From Bacteroidales bacterium (GTDB lineage Bacteria; Bacteroidota; Bacteroidia; Bacteroidales; UBA932), in the NCBI GenBank assembly GCA_024689985.1, contig JAILCZ010000056.1:1-39087 (forward strand): a DNA stretch of 39,087 nt. Direction: 5' to 3'. A program made the position numbers and the translations under genes. Positions 1 to 7,957 of this stretch are shown here, piece after piece (the stretch's first letter is position 1; every line of letters begins with the position of its first letter). The notes under the pieces were generated by a model that was not told the origin of the DNA, made no database searches, and saw only the letters and a list, made by a program, of their open reading frames with translations.

Positions 1-659
1 GTTCCGTCTTCGCTTACGGTGAATTTCACGTTCATATCCTTGTATGCCATACCATAGATCCGTTCCGGATCGTTCTGGTATTTAGGTCTCGGGTCCAGGG
101 CAATCAGCTGTTCGATTGCACTCCTGTCTTTCTCGGATATGTTGTTTATGCTTCCGTCGAACGTAACGTTGAGTTTCTTCCAGCCGGTATTGTCCACGAA
201 TCCGCTTCTGATTCCAGGATGGCTGTCAGCATATTCTACATATGGTTTTATGTCATATATTGGAGTGCCGTCCATAAGGTCGGCTCCGCTTACTATGATT
301 ACCGGACCCTCAGGTGAGTCTTTGATGATTTCCTTGATCTTGACCGAAGACAGACCGAGATGGTTGGGTCTGAAAGGGGAGCGAGTGGCAAATACGCCCA
401 TTCTTTCATTGCCGCCAAGTCGGGGCGGTCTTACGGTAGGACTCCAGGCTTTTCCTTCTTCTGCCTTGGCTGCCTCGGAAAAGCCCCAGATCAGCCAGAG
501 GTAATCGAAGTCTTCAAGTCCTTTCAGGGCATCTGGATTGCGATATTCGGGGGAAAAAACGATTCGTCCTTCCAAGTCTGGTGCGAGATTTGCCTGCCTT
601 GGTATTCCGAACTTTTCTTTAAGCGGAGAAAAAAATATCGCGAAAGATTTAATCAACAT
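1..659 (-). CDS. trmO: TrmO-family tRNA m6t6A37 methyltransferase, 3' part cut by window edge
   Basis: This gene runs off the left edge, so the ORF track missed it. Reading the minus strand from the ATG at 659 gives an open frame of about 219 codons with no stop. The N-terminus shows the family hallmark SPLKEKFGIPRQ, followed by FDYLWLIWGF and FATRSPFRPNHLGLS, all typical of the TrmO/TsaA (YaeB) fold. Family members N6-methylate t6A at position 37 of tRNAs that read ACN codons, using S-adenosylmethionine. E. coli TrmO is about 235 residues, so only a short C-terminal piece should be missing; the sequence DPRPKYQNDPERIYGMAY near the edge fits the family C-terminal part. It is divergent from the DUF1810 gene, with a 35-base gap between the starts. 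The family call is firm; the tRNA substrate is taken from family knowledge. Confidence 0.9.
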   Translation of the reverse strand, partial: MLIKSFAIFFSPLKEKFGIPRQANLAPDLEGRIVFSPEYRNPDALKGLEDFDYLWLIWGFSEAAKAEEGKAWSPTVRPPRLGGNERMGVFATRSPFRPNHLGLSSVKIKEIIKDSPEGPVIIVSGADLMDGTPIYDIKPYVEYADSHPGIRSGFVDNTGWKKLNVTFDGSINNISEKDRSAIEQLIALDPRPKYQNDPERIYGMAYKDMNVKFTVSEDG

Positions 660-683
660 GCTTTAAAGTTACGAATTTGTTTT

Positions 684-691
684 TATATTTG
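684..691 (+). promoter_or_regulatory. Candidate -7 box TATATTTG for the DUF1810 gene
   Basis: TATATTTG matches the Bacteroidota -7 consensus TAnnTTTG and ends three bases before the ATG at 695. A good -33 TTTG at the usual 19-21 base distance is not evident. If real, the transcript would start at or next to the AUG. Confidence 0.4.
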
Positions 692-694
692 GCA

Positions 695-1129
695 ATGCAA
701 CAGTCATTTGATTTGGAAAGATTCCGTGCTGCACACCGTGGTGAAGGTGGATTGACAGATTATTCCACCGCGATGCAGGAGATAAAGAATGGTCAGAAGA
801 CGGGCCATTGGATGTGGTATATCTTCCCTCAGCTCAGAGGCTTGGGGTCTTCACAGACAGCCACTTATTACGGAATCATCGGAAAGGCAGAGGCTAAGGC
901 CTTTCTTGCGGACAAGATTCTTGGTTCCCATATAAGGGAGATTACCAACAATCTATGTCAGGTAAAAGGGAAAACTGCTGCTGAGATTTTCGGACCTATA
1001 GACGTGAAGAAACTTAGGTCATCCCTTACTCTCTTCTATGTCGTCTCCGGAAAGGAAGAATGTTTCAGATGGGCTTTGGCCAAGTATTTCGACGAAAAAC
1101 TTGATCCGAAGACGCTTGAAATGTTATAG
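695..1129 (+). CDS. DUF1810 family protein
   Basis: A protein of 144 residues counted from the ATG at 695; the track start at 677 is a TTG and is less likely. The sequence FDLERFRAAH near the start and KTGHWMWYIFPQLRGLG are the signature of the DUF1810 family, followed by a conserved helical C-terminal half (ADKILGSHIREI, FGPIDVKKLRSSLTLF). The family is cytoplasmic and widespread in bacteria, and I know of no established biochemical role. There is no signal peptide or membrane segment. It is divergent from trmO and stands 35 bases before the next plus-strand gene, so it may be a single-gene transcript. The family assignment is confident and the function unknown. Confidence 0.85.
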   Translation: MQQSFDLERFRAAHRGEGGLTDYSTAMQEIKNGQKTGHWMWYIFPQLRGLGSSQTATYYGIIGKAEAKAFLADKILGSHIREITNNLCQVKGKTAAEIFGPIDVKKLRSSLTLFYVVSGKEECFRWALAKYFDEKLDPKTLEML

Positions 1130-1164
1130 ACTGACACTACACTAACTATTATAATATCCATTTT

Positions 1165-1593
1165 ATGAAAAAGAAAATCGTTATGGCCTGGCTTATCCTG
1201 ACAGGCTTGTTCGTGAGCGTATCTGCATTCGCTCAGCTTGATGCCGCGACTTTGGCGAAACGTCAGGCAAGAAAGAACCTCGTCATCAAAGAGTGGAACA
1301 CTGATGCCAAGACAAACACCAAATGGCTCGACCACGTGACCACATATAATGACAAGGGGGAAAAGCTCGAAGAAATCGAGTACAACCAGTACGGTCAGAC
1401 CTGGAGGGAAACCTACGAGTATGGCGAGAATGGAAAGATTGTCAAGAACGTCCATTATGACGCCAAGAACAAGGTGACCAACATCTACAAGTACGAGTAC
1501 AATTCAGACAACACCAAGAAGAAAAAGTATAATTATCTTCCTAACGGTAAACTGTATACCGTCAAAGTGTACGAGTACGACTTAACTGAGTAG
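1165..1593 (+). CDS. Small secreted protein with YD-like beta repeats
   Basis: 142 residues. It starts with a clear Sec signal peptide (MKKK, hydrophobic stretch, then SVSAFAQ with probable cleavage after FA at about residue 23). The mature part is very rich in Lys, Tyr, Glu and Asn and is built of short repeated strand-turn units such as YNDKGEKLEEIEY, YEYGENGKIVKNVHY and YNYLPNGKLYTVKVYEY. These resemble RHS/YD-type or MORN-like antiparallel beta repeats. I do not recognise a named family. It is the first gene of a tight unit with the VTC polymerase (4-base gap), DUF4956 and DUF2490 genes, which suggests an envelope-linked role. It is very basic, so it could bind an anionic polymer such as polyphosphate; that is inference from composition and context only. 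Confidence 0.7.
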   Translation: MKKKIVMAWLILTGLFVSVSAFAQLDAATLAKRQARKNLVIKEWNTDAKTNTKWLDHVTTYNDKGEKLEEIEYNQYGQTWRETYEYGENGKIVKNVHYDAKNKVTNIYKYEYNSDNTKKKKYNYLPNGKLYTVKVYEYDLTE

Positions 1594-1597
1594 TCTT

Positions 1598-2374
1598 ATG
1601 TTAGCCGATACACTCGCCAGGATGCAGCCCATCACCCTCGAGGAAATGGACTCCATCAAGTTGATGAACCGTATAGATACGAAGTTCGTCACATCGCGGG
1701 CGGTCCTTGAGAAGATTCTCGAGGATGCTCTCGCGATCGGATACAGAGTGTGCGAGATTGACGGCGAGCGCCTGATGGGCTATGATTCGATGTATTATGA
1801 CCTGGACAACCTCGGGATGTACATCGCCCATCACAATGGCAAGAAGACCCGTCAGAAGGTCAGGGTAAGGCAGTACAAGATTTCCGGCATCACTTATCTG
1901 GAAATCAAGAGGAAGAACAACAAGGGAAGAACCAAGAAGAAGAGAATCCAGGTGGATCCGTCAATGCTGATGAATCTGCACGACGGAGCTCCTGAAGATG
2001 TGAGGACGTTCCTCGCTGAGAATTCCTGGTTCACCGTTGACCAGCTCACTCCTGCCTGCACTACCAATTTCAACAGAATCACTCTGGTCAATCCCGGCAA
2101 GACCGAGCGTCTTACCATCGATATGGACCTCAGTTTCAGCAATGCCCGTTCCGGAATAACCCGAGGCCTTGACGAGGCCGTGATCATCGAGCTGAAGCAG
2201 GACGGCCGTCTGGCTTCTCAGATGAAGGGCATCCTTCTGGAAAGACGCGTTCATCCATACCGCGTCAGCAAGTATTGCATCGGAACTGCTCTCACTTCTC
2301 CGGGTGTCAAGGTCGGGAGATTCAATCAGAAAATCATTTACATAGAAAAACAAATCGGACATAAATTACGCTAA
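1598..2374 (+). CDS. VTC-domain polyphosphate polymerase-like protein
   Basis: 258 residues. It matches the VTC (triphosphate tunnel) polymerase domain: NRIDTKFV near residue 24, then YDSMYYD, a run of basic tunnel-type residues in RQKVRVRQY, the acidic-basic strand EIKRKNNKGRTKKKR, and a late EL[K]QDG strand. In characterised members the basic tunnel binds the phosphate chain and the acidic residues hold the metal while ATP-derived phosphate is polymerised. It has no signal peptide or membrane helices, so it should act on the cytoplasmic side. It starts 4 bases after the secreted repeat protein and is followed after 5 bases by a DUF4956 membrane protein. VTC-DUF4956 pairs are a recurrent gene association in bacteria. 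The domain call is strong. Whether it makes polyphosphate or modifies another polymer cannot be told from sequence. Confidence 0.85.
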   Translation: MLADTLARMQPITLEEMDSIKLMNRIDTKFVTSRAVLEKILEDALAIGYRVCEIDGERLMGYDSMYYDLDNLGMYIAHHNGKKTRQKVRVRQYKISGITYLEIKRKNNKGRTKKKRIQVDPSMLMNLHDGAPEDVRTFLAENSWFTVDQLTPACTTNFNRITLVNPGKTERLTIDMDLSFSNARSGITRGLDEAVIIELKQDGRLASQMKGILLERRVHPYRVSKYCIGTALTSPGVKVGRFNQKIIYIEKQIGHKLR

Positions 2375-2379
2375 CCGTT

Positions 2380-3237
2380 ATGAAACGTATTATCACTTTT
2401 ATCATCGCAATTACTGTCGCTGTTGCGGCATTCGCACAGATAGACCCTATGATGCAGCAGGCCCAGGCCGTTCCTGCGGATTCCGCTGAACTTGCAGTTT
2501 CGGATGAATTCCTTGAATTCGACCCTACGATCGCAGCCGAGAACGGCTTTGAGGTCGGAGTCGATGAACTCGGCAACTATACCGTGATGAGTTCTACCAA
2601 GCAGGTTATGAATGATGTCGTGTCTCTTCTTGAGAGATTCCTCTTCAACCTCCTCATCTGCTGGATCATCGCCCACTTCTTCTATTATTCAAAGAGCCAC
2701 CGCAAGGATTATTACTTTACATTCGTGATCTTCTCTTCTGCAATGTTCCTGCTCTTGTTCGTGATGAACAACCTCAGCCTGCAGATCGGATTCACTCTCG
2801 GTCTCTTCGCAATCTTCGGAATGATCCGCTACCGTACGGAGGCAGTTCCTATCCGTGAGATGACCTATCTCTTCATCACTATCGCCGTTTCAATCATCAA
2901 CGGCATCGGCGCTGAAGTTCCGTTTGCCCTCATCCTCACCGCCAACCTCGCAATCATCGTCGTCGTGGCAATCCTCGAGGCAAGCAACAAGTTTATGAAG
3001 CATATGTCCACGAAGCTCGTTATCTACGACAAGATCGACCTCATCGTTCCTGAGCGCAGGGCTGAGCTTATGGAAGATCTTAAGAAGAGGACGGGACTTG
3101 ACATCGACTCCATTGAAATAGGTCAGATCGACTTCCTCAAGGACTCTGCCTGGATCAAGGTGAAATATGTGCTCGGAAAGAATCAGGTCAATGAAATCGA
3201 TTCTCTCCGCAAGACGAAGGATTTTCAAGAACAATAA
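2380..3237 (+). CDS. DUF4956 membrane protein with N-terminal secreted extension
   Basis: 285 residues. Residues 1-20 look like a signal peptide (MKRIITFIIAITVAVAAFAQ). An acidic extracytoplasmic stretch follows to about residue 80. Then come about four membrane helices (roughly 85-104, 112-130, 134-150 and 162-200), including the conserved GLFAIFGMIRYRTEAVPIREM motif of DUF4956, which resembles the MgtC region. A soluble C-terminal domain of about 80 residues ends the protein. DUF4956 proteins often sit beside VTC polymerases and are thought to couple polymer synthesis to the membrane, but I know of no proven function. The gene lies between the VTC gene (5-base gap) and the DUF2490 gene (15-base gap), so co-transcription is very likely. 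The long acidic N-terminal extension before the first DUF4956 helix is a feature to check against other members. Confidence 0.85.
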   Translation: MKRIITFIIAITVAVAAFAQIDPMMQQAQAVPADSAELAVSDEFLEFDPTIAAENGFEVGVDELGNYTVMSSTKQVMNDVVSLLERFLFNLLICWIIAHFFYYSKSHRKDYYFTFVIFSSAMFLLLFVMNNLSLQIGFTLGLFAIFGMIRYRTEAVPIREMTYLFITIAVSIINGIGAEVPFALILTANLAIIVVVAILEASNKFMKHMSTKLVIYDKIDLIVPERRAELMEDLKKRTGLDIDSIEIGQIDFLKDSAWIKVKYVLGKNQVNEIDSLRKTKDFQEQ

Positions 3238-3252
3238 TAAATTGACTACATT

Positions 3253-4032
3253 ATGAAACTTAAGTATTTTGCAGCCATTTTACTTATGGCCTTCACTGTT
3301 CCTGCGTTCGCAGCCTCTGATGATGACGATTCAGCTGTAGGCGCACGCCTTTCAGGAGGTATCAATTACAAGATCAAGAAGGGTTTCCACCTCAATGCAT
3401 CGGAGGAAATCAGGTTCAATTCGAATGACGGTTTCGACAAGTCTTATACCAATGTGGGACTTGACTACAAGCTGAATCCTTATCTCAAGGTGGGCTGCGG
3501 TTACGACCTCATCCTCGTGAACGGAACTTCTGCTTTCAAGGTACGTCACAGAATCGCAGGTGACATTACCGGTACAGTAAAGGCCGGCAACTGGAAGTTC
3601 AGCCTCAAGGAAAAGTTCCAGGGAACCTACCGTTCGGGAGTGAACACTTACCAGAAGCCTGAGTTCGCCCTCAATCTCAAGAGCCGCTTCAAGGTTGCCT
3701 ACAAGGTGAATTACAAGGTCCAGCCTTATGCTTCAGTTGAACTCCGCCATCTTCTCAATGGTGCGGAGTGGTCTGAGGAGGGCACGACCAGCAGCTATGC
3801 AAGCGCATCTTATCTCGGTCATTCTGACGCTTATATGAACCGCGTCCGTACGATGGTCGGTGTTGACTGGAAGGTCAGCCAGCAGAGCGCATTCGACATT
3901 TTCCTGGTTTATGATGCGAACAATGACACCATCATTGACTCCAACAAGGAAGGCTCTACTCTCAAGGCTCAGATCTATGACGAAAAAACCAGCCTCTTCG
4001 CTGTCGGTGTAGCATATACCTTCTCGTTCTAG
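3253..4032 (+). CDS. DUF2490-type outer-membrane beta-barrel protein
   Basis: 259 residues with a signal peptide (MKLKYFAAILLMAFTVPAFA, cleavage near residue 20). The mature chain is made of alternating amphipathic strands and ends in VGVAYTFSF, with the terminal Phe typical of outer-membrane barrels recognised by the BAM machine. Strand pattern and size fit the DUF2490 family of predicted 10-12 strand barrels. It is the last gene of the VTC/DUF4956 unit and is followed directly by a terminator. By context it may be the outer-membrane part of the same envelope system. No substrate can be inferred. The barrel call is firm; the exact family is likely rather than certain. Confidence 0.75.
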   Translation: MKLKYFAAILLMAFTVPAFAASDDDDSAVGARLSGGINYKIKKGFHLNASEEIRFNSNDGFDKSYTNVGLDYKLNPYLKVGCGYDLILVNGTSAFKVRHRIAGDITGTVKAGNWKFSLKEKFQGTYRSGVNTYQKPEFALNLKSRFKVAYKVNYKVQPYASVELRHLLNGAEWSEEGTTSSYASASYLGHSDAYMNRVRTMVGVDWKVSQQSAFDIFLVYDANNDTIIDSNKEGSTLKAQIYDEKTSLFAVGVAYTFSF

Positions 4033-4052
4033 AAGATATTATAATATAAAGT

Positions 4053-4083
4053 AAAGACGCGGGGCAGATGCCTCGCGTCTTTT
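4053..4083 (+). terminator. Intrinsic terminator after the VTC/DUF4956 unit
   Basis: The stem GACGCGGGGCA / TGCCTCGCGTC (one G-T wobble) is followed by TTTT, 20 bases after the DUF2490 stop. The flanking AAA on the 5' side makes it partly usable for the convergent FadL gene on the minus strand as well. Confidence 0.85.
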
Positions 4084-4123
4084 GTGTTAAGTCCGTTATA
4101 GTTTGTATGATATTAAGTGCTCT

Positions 4124-5539
4124 TTAGAGGGCAATCTTCACACCGGCTCCGAGAACGAAGTTCGTTCTGAAGAAGTTGTCGTGGTAGGCACGGGTGCCGT
4201 CGCCCATAATGTCAGCCTGCATTGAATCCTTCTCGAGGTGACGGTAGAATGTCTTCATCATACCGAAGTCGATTGAAAGGTCGTCGCTGAGCTTGAACTT
4301 AGCACCTACAAGGGCTGAGGTTGAAGGAGCGGAGAAGCTCATATCGCTGATGTAGTTTTTTGCGTCACCGAAGCCGAACTCTGTTTCCTGAACACCGCAA
4401 GAGAGGGTGAGCCAGTTGTTGAGGTCGTATTCAGCACCTGCGATTGCCTCCCAGCAGTTTCCGTCGAGGTATTCCTCGCGTCCGCCGTACTGCTTGGCAT
4501 TCTTGTCGAAGTACATATTGCCCTGGGCGTAAACTCTGAATCTGTCAGTTGCCTCATAGCCTGCACCTACTGAAAGGAAGCCTGGAATGTCGCTTCTCAT
4601 CTTGAGGCCGTCGTCATACTGGCTGAGGCCTGTGGTGTTCTGCTGAGTTTCGTTGTTGAGCTGGAAGATAGTGCGGAACTCATAGCGTGCAGCTACATTC
4701 CACTTGCCGGACTTGAAGTCGATGCCGATGATCGGGTTGAATCCGAAGTCTGTCTGCTCAACGTCGAGGACGATGTTCTGGCTGGCCTGCTGCATAGCTG
4801 CTGCGTAGTAGCTGTAAGTAGCGGCCTTGGTTGCATCTGTAGTGTTGGCTGCAAGGTTCTGGAGAACCGTGACGGTGTTCACTCCGTTTGTAGTGAACTC
4901 GATGTCTGATACCATTGCGTCATATGCGTTGATCGCATAGGTGAGACGGCCACCGAGGGATACAGAAAGCTTGTCGTTGATCTTGTAAGCTGCACTTACC
5001 TGTCCTGAATAGTAGTAAGATGAGCCTGTGAGAGTCATATTGAGGTTATAGAGGGTGTTGCTCAGTCCCATCTCGTTGAGAAGGGCAGCTGCGGAAGCGA
5101 ACTTTGACTCGAATGAGCCGAGGCCGTCCTTGTAGCGGAGCTTTCCACCACCTGCGGTGATGCCCATATGAGCTGATACTGCCCATCTGTCCCATACATA
5201 GGCGATGTCGAATGAAGGGATGAAAGGAGCCGTAGCTCTTCCCTTGTACTTGCGGGTGTCTTCACCCTGGAAGTTGACATTGTATTCGTATGGCTGATAG
5301 GTAACTTCGTCCTGTCTTGTCTGGAAAGCTGACTCCCAGTTTGCACCGAGGTAGAGACCAGGCTTCATGAATGCTACTCCTGCAGGGTTGAAATATGCAC
5401 CGTCAACGCTGATGACAGCAACCTGAGCAGGCATTCTGAGGAATGCGGCGGTCTGCTGGGTGTTGGTGTTGAAACCACCTGCGAGAGCTGGAATTGCAGC
5501 GATGACTGACGCTGCAAGCGTAATAGTTTTCTTGTTCAT
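4124..5539 (-). CDS. FadL/OmpP1-type outer-membrane transporter
   Basis: 471 residues from the ATG at 5539. The track start at 5599 lies inside the promoter, so it is rejected. A signal peptide (MNKKTITLAASVIAAIPALAG) precedes GGFNTNTQQTAAFLRMPA and DGAYFNPAGVAFM, which match the N-terminal hatch and NPA motif of the FadL/OmpP1/TodX family. The rest is a beta-barrel with many aromatic and Gly-rich strands, ending in VLGAGVKIAL. Family members move hydrophobic molecules, such as long-chain fatty acids or aromatics, across the outer membrane by lateral diffusion. The gene is monocistronic with its own promoter and is convergent to the DUF2490 gene, with a terminator between them. The substrate is not predictable. 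Confidence 0.88.
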   Translation of the reverse strand: MNKKTITLAASVIAAIPALAGGFNTNTQQTAAFLRMPAQVAVISVDGAYFNPAGVAFMKPGLYLGANWESAFQTRQDEVTYQPYEYNVNFQGEDTRKYKGRATAPFIPSFDIAYVWDRWAVSAHMGITAGGGKLRYKDGLGSFESKFASAAALLNEMGLSNTLYNLNMTLTGSSYYYSGQVSAAYKINDKLSVSLGGRLTYAINAYDAMVSDIEFTTNGVNTVTVLQNLAANTTDATKAATYSYYAAAMQQASQNIVLDVEQTDFGFNPIIGIDFKSGKWNVAARYEFRTIFQLNNETQQNTTGLSQYDDGLKMRSDIPGFLSVGAGYEATDRFRVYAQGNMYFDKNAKQYGGREEYLDGNCWEAIAGAEYDLNNWLTLSCGVQETEFGFGDAKNYISDMSFSAPSTSALVGAKFKLSDDLSIDFGMMKTFYRHLEKDSMQADIMGDGTRAYHDNFFRTNFVLGAGVKIAL

Positions 5540-5569
5540 ACTTTTTTGATCTAGTTTTTGAAGCGGTGG

Positions 5570-5600
5570 CAAAGGTATAGCAACTTTTCCTTTTGACAAT
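5570..5600 (-). promoter_or_regulatory. Bacteroidota promoter for the FadL-type gene
   Basis: On the minus strand, ATTG (a close match to the -33 TTTG) is followed after 19 bases by TACCTTTG, a perfect TAnnTTTG -7 box (5577-5570). The expected start of transcription is near 5563, leaving a leader of about 24 bases before the ATG at 5539. This also decides the start codon against 5599. Confidence 0.7.
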
Positions 5601-5684
5601 AAGATTCGACCTTTTGATATAAACTTTGAGGGCTTTTTTTAAAGATTGTCCTCCTTATGACAAATATCTGACCTCTTTTTTCCG

Positions 5685-5692
5685 TAAGTTTG
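5685..5692 (+). promoter_or_regulatory. Candidate -7 box TAAGTTTG for the double esterase
   Basis: TAAGTTTG matches TAnnTTTG and lies 40 bases before the esterase ATG at 5733. No convincing -33 TTTG is seen at 19-21 bases, so the assignment is tentative. The divergent gap 5540-5732 otherwise contains only the FadL promoter and an AT-rich spacer. Confidence 0.4.
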
Positions 5693-5732
5693 TATTGCTT
5701 TCGGGCAAATTTTGGAACTAAAACTAATTCTG

Positions 5733-7322
5733 ATGAAACTTAAATTTTTACTCTGCGCCCTCCTCGTGACCCTATCTGCGGGTGTTTGGGCGGGCGAATC
5801 CAAGCCAATTAAAATCCAGGGTTCGGTCGGAAAATTGAAGACGATCGTGGTGAAGCCTGAACTGAAGGAAGGGGAGAAGGTCCCTATGGTGATAATCTGT
5901 CACGGATTTACCGGTAACAAGAATGAGACCTTGCTCAAGATGATTTCCGAAGGCCTGGAGGCCGAAGGTATTGCATCAGTGAGATTCGATTTCAACGGAC
6001 ACGGTGAGAGCGACGGAGCCTTCGAGAATATGACCGTCGGAAATGAGCTTGAAGATGTTGCCTGCATATATGAATATGTAAGCGGCCTGGATTTCGTGGA
6101 TAAGGCCCGCATCGGTATCGCCGGACATTCACAGGGCGGACTGGTCGCATCGCTTTTCGCTGCGAAGATGGGCAAGTCCAAAATCAGGTGTGAAGCCCTC
6201 CTTGCTCCTGCAGCCTGCATTCCGGAGGATATCAAATCCGGAAAGATGCTCGGCGCGAAGTTCGACCCTCAGAACATTCCTGAGTCAGTGAATGTCTGGG
6301 GACACAAGGTGGGCAAGGCATATCTGGAATATGGATACAAGCTTGATGTATATAAGGAGGCCGGAATGTACGACGGCAAGGCTACCGTCATCCACGGTAC
6401 CAACGACAGGGCCGTTCCTTATGACTTCGGCTTCAGATATACCAAGGTGCTGAAGGATTGCGAGCTTCAGACTCTGGAAGGCTTCGACCACGGTTACAAC
6501 CAGGACAAGGGCAAGGCGGCAGACCTCACGGTTGATTTCCTGAAGAGGAATCTCGTGCGTTTCGGCTCTTCGGAACTTCTCGTGGTTTCTTCCGAGAATC
6601 TTCACTGTGACGACAGCGTGCTGGTTTTCACGCCTGAGAATGCTCAGGGCAATGACATCCCTGCAGTTCTTCTTCTGCACGGCTATTCCGGCAATTACAA
6701 GAACTGGCCTACTCAGATGGATGTCCAGAAGCTATCTGACGAGACCGGCTTCAGAATCATCTGTCCGGACGGATTCTATGGCAGCTGGTATTTCGATGAT
6801 GCGGACAAGGACAAGATGCAGTGGAGGACATTTTTCTGGAGTGAACTCTGGCCTCTTCTCAAGCGCAATTATGTGCTTGCTCCGGAGAGGACTTTCATCA
6901 CCGGTCTTTCTATGGGAGGCCACGGAGCGATGAACATCTTCCTCGACCATCCTGATTACTTCCGCGGTGCCGGTTCTATGTCCGGAGTGCTCGACCTTTC
7001 CTGCTCGGGTTCTCTTCCTGTGATCCTCGACGTTCTCGACGCCCAGGACGTAAAGGATGAAAAAGTAAAGGCCGAATCCGCATATATGCGACTCGGCCGT
7101 GTAAAGGAGATGTGTACGCCTGAAGATATCGCCAAGAAGATCATCGTCGTGTCCGTAGGTTACTACGACACCAGATTCGTCCCTGCGGCAGAAGTCTTCA
7201 GACAGAAGTGTCTTGAGTATGACCTTCCGCACATCTTTATGACTTCACCTGCGCGTCACAAGTGGAATTACTGGACGTGGGTGGTGAACTATCATCTCAG
7301 CTGGTTCGCTGAGAAGCTCTAG
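5733..7322 (+). CDS. Secreted tandem esterase: two alpha/beta-hydrolase domains
   Basis: 529 residues from the ATG at 5733 (the track start at 5712 is a TTG). A signal peptide (LLCALLVTLSAGVWAG) is followed by two separate hydrolase domains. Domain 1 (about 25-275) has HGFTGNKNE as oxyanion region, nucleophile Ser133 in GHSQGG, Asp225 in HGTNDRAVP and His253 in FDHGYN. It resembles cinnamoyl/feruloyl esterases of the Est1E type. Domain 2 (about 283-529) has HGYSGN, nucleophile Ser393 in GLSMGGHGA, a probable Asp479 and a probable His509 near SPARHKW, as in the esterase D/PF00756 family. Both triads look intact. A role in removing ester side groups from plant polysaccharide is plausible from the families but is not shown by the neighbours. 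The last four bases overlap the end of convergent hisIE. Confidence 0.82.
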   Translation: MKLKFLLCALLVTLSAGVWAGESKPIKIQGSVGKLKTIVVKPELKEGEKVPMVIICHGFTGNKNETLLKMISEGLEAEGIASVRFDFNGHGESDGAFENMTVGNELEDVACIYEYVSGLDFVDKARIGIAGHSQGGLVASLFAAKMGKSKIRCEALLAPAACIPEDIKSGKMLGAKFDPQNIPESVNVWGHKVGKAYLEYGYKLDVYKEAGMYDGKATVIHGTNDRAVPYDFGFRYTKVLKDCELQTLEGFDHGYNQDKGKAADLTVDFLKRNLVRFGSSELLVVSSENLHCDDSVLVFTPENAQGNDIPAVLLLHGYSGNYKNWPTQMDVQKLSDETGFRIICPDGFYGSWYFDDADKDKMQWRTFFWSELWPLLKRNYVLAPERTFITGLSMGGHGAMNIFLDHPDYFRGAGSMSGVLDLSCSGSLPVILDVLDAQDVKDEKVKAESAYMRLGRVKEMCTPEDIAKKIIVVSVGYYDTRFVPAAEVFRQKCLEYDLPHIFMTSPARHKWNYWTWVVNYHLSWFAEKL

Positions 7323-7957
7323 TATTTGTCTTTTTGATGAACGTATCCGGGCTTGTGACGGATGATCAGTTCCTTTTCGATGTCCTTGATGCCGAGTCCG
7401 TAGTACTCGAGGAGGACGAGAAGATGGTAGATCACGTCAGAGGCTTCGGATACGAGTCTTTCTTTGTCACCTGCAATCGCCTCGATGACGGTTTCGGTGG
7501 CCTCTTCTCCAAGTTTTTTTGCAATCTTCTTAGGTCCTTTCTCGAAGAGGAAGGTCGTGTATGATTCTGCAGGCATTTCCTTGTGGCGCTGCTGGACCAC
7601 GCCTTCGAGCTCGCGGATGAAGCCTTCGGCATCGTCTGAATATTCGCCCCAGCAGGTGGTCGTTCCCTTGTGGCAGGTAGGACCGTGAGGATTTGCGCGG
7701 ACGAGGAGGGTGTCCTTGTCGCAGTCTGCGGCGAGGGAGACGAATTCGAGGTAGTTGCCGCTTTCCTCACCCTTTGTCCAGAGTTTCTGGCGGCTTCTGC
7801 TCCAGAATGTCACCCTTCCTTCTTTCTGGGTTTTCTCGAGGGCCTCGGCATTCATAAATCCCATCATAAGGACTCTGAGAGTCTTGTCGTCCTGAACGAT
7901 GGCAGGAACGAGTCCGTCAGCATATTTGCTGACATCCAAATCTTCAAACTTTATCAT
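7319..7957 (-). CDS. hisIE: HisIE: phosphoribosyl-AMP cyclohydrolase / phosphoribosyl-ATP pyrophosphatase
   Basis: 212 residues with two domains. The HisI part (about 1-115) shows [27 protein letters not shown] and the metal-binding Cys/Asp cluster around [20 protein letters not shown]. The HisE part (about 120-212) shows the MazG-like helices [11 protein letters not shown] and [13 protein letters not shown]. It catalyses the second and third steps of histidine synthesis. It is the last gene of the operon; its ATG overlaps the hisF stop as ATGA. Its stop overlaps the end of the convergent esterase gene by four bases, and I see no hairpin terminator there. Confidence 0.96.
   Translation of the reverse strand: MIKFEDLDVSKYADGLVPAIVQDDKTLRVLMMGFMNAEALEKTQKEGRVTFWSRSRQKLWTKGEESGNYLEFVSLAADCDKDTLLVRANPHGPTCHKGTTTCWGEYSDDAEGFIRELEGVVQQRHKEMPAESYTTFLFEKGPKKIAKKLGEEATETVIEAIAGDKERLVSEASDVIYHLLVLLEYYGLGIKDIEKELIIRHKPGYVHQKDKY

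Noticed and set aside
139-755. Two overlapping plus-strand ORFs at the left end
   Set aside because: They are shadows of the minus-strand trmO, which is open to the window edge and carries clear family motifs.
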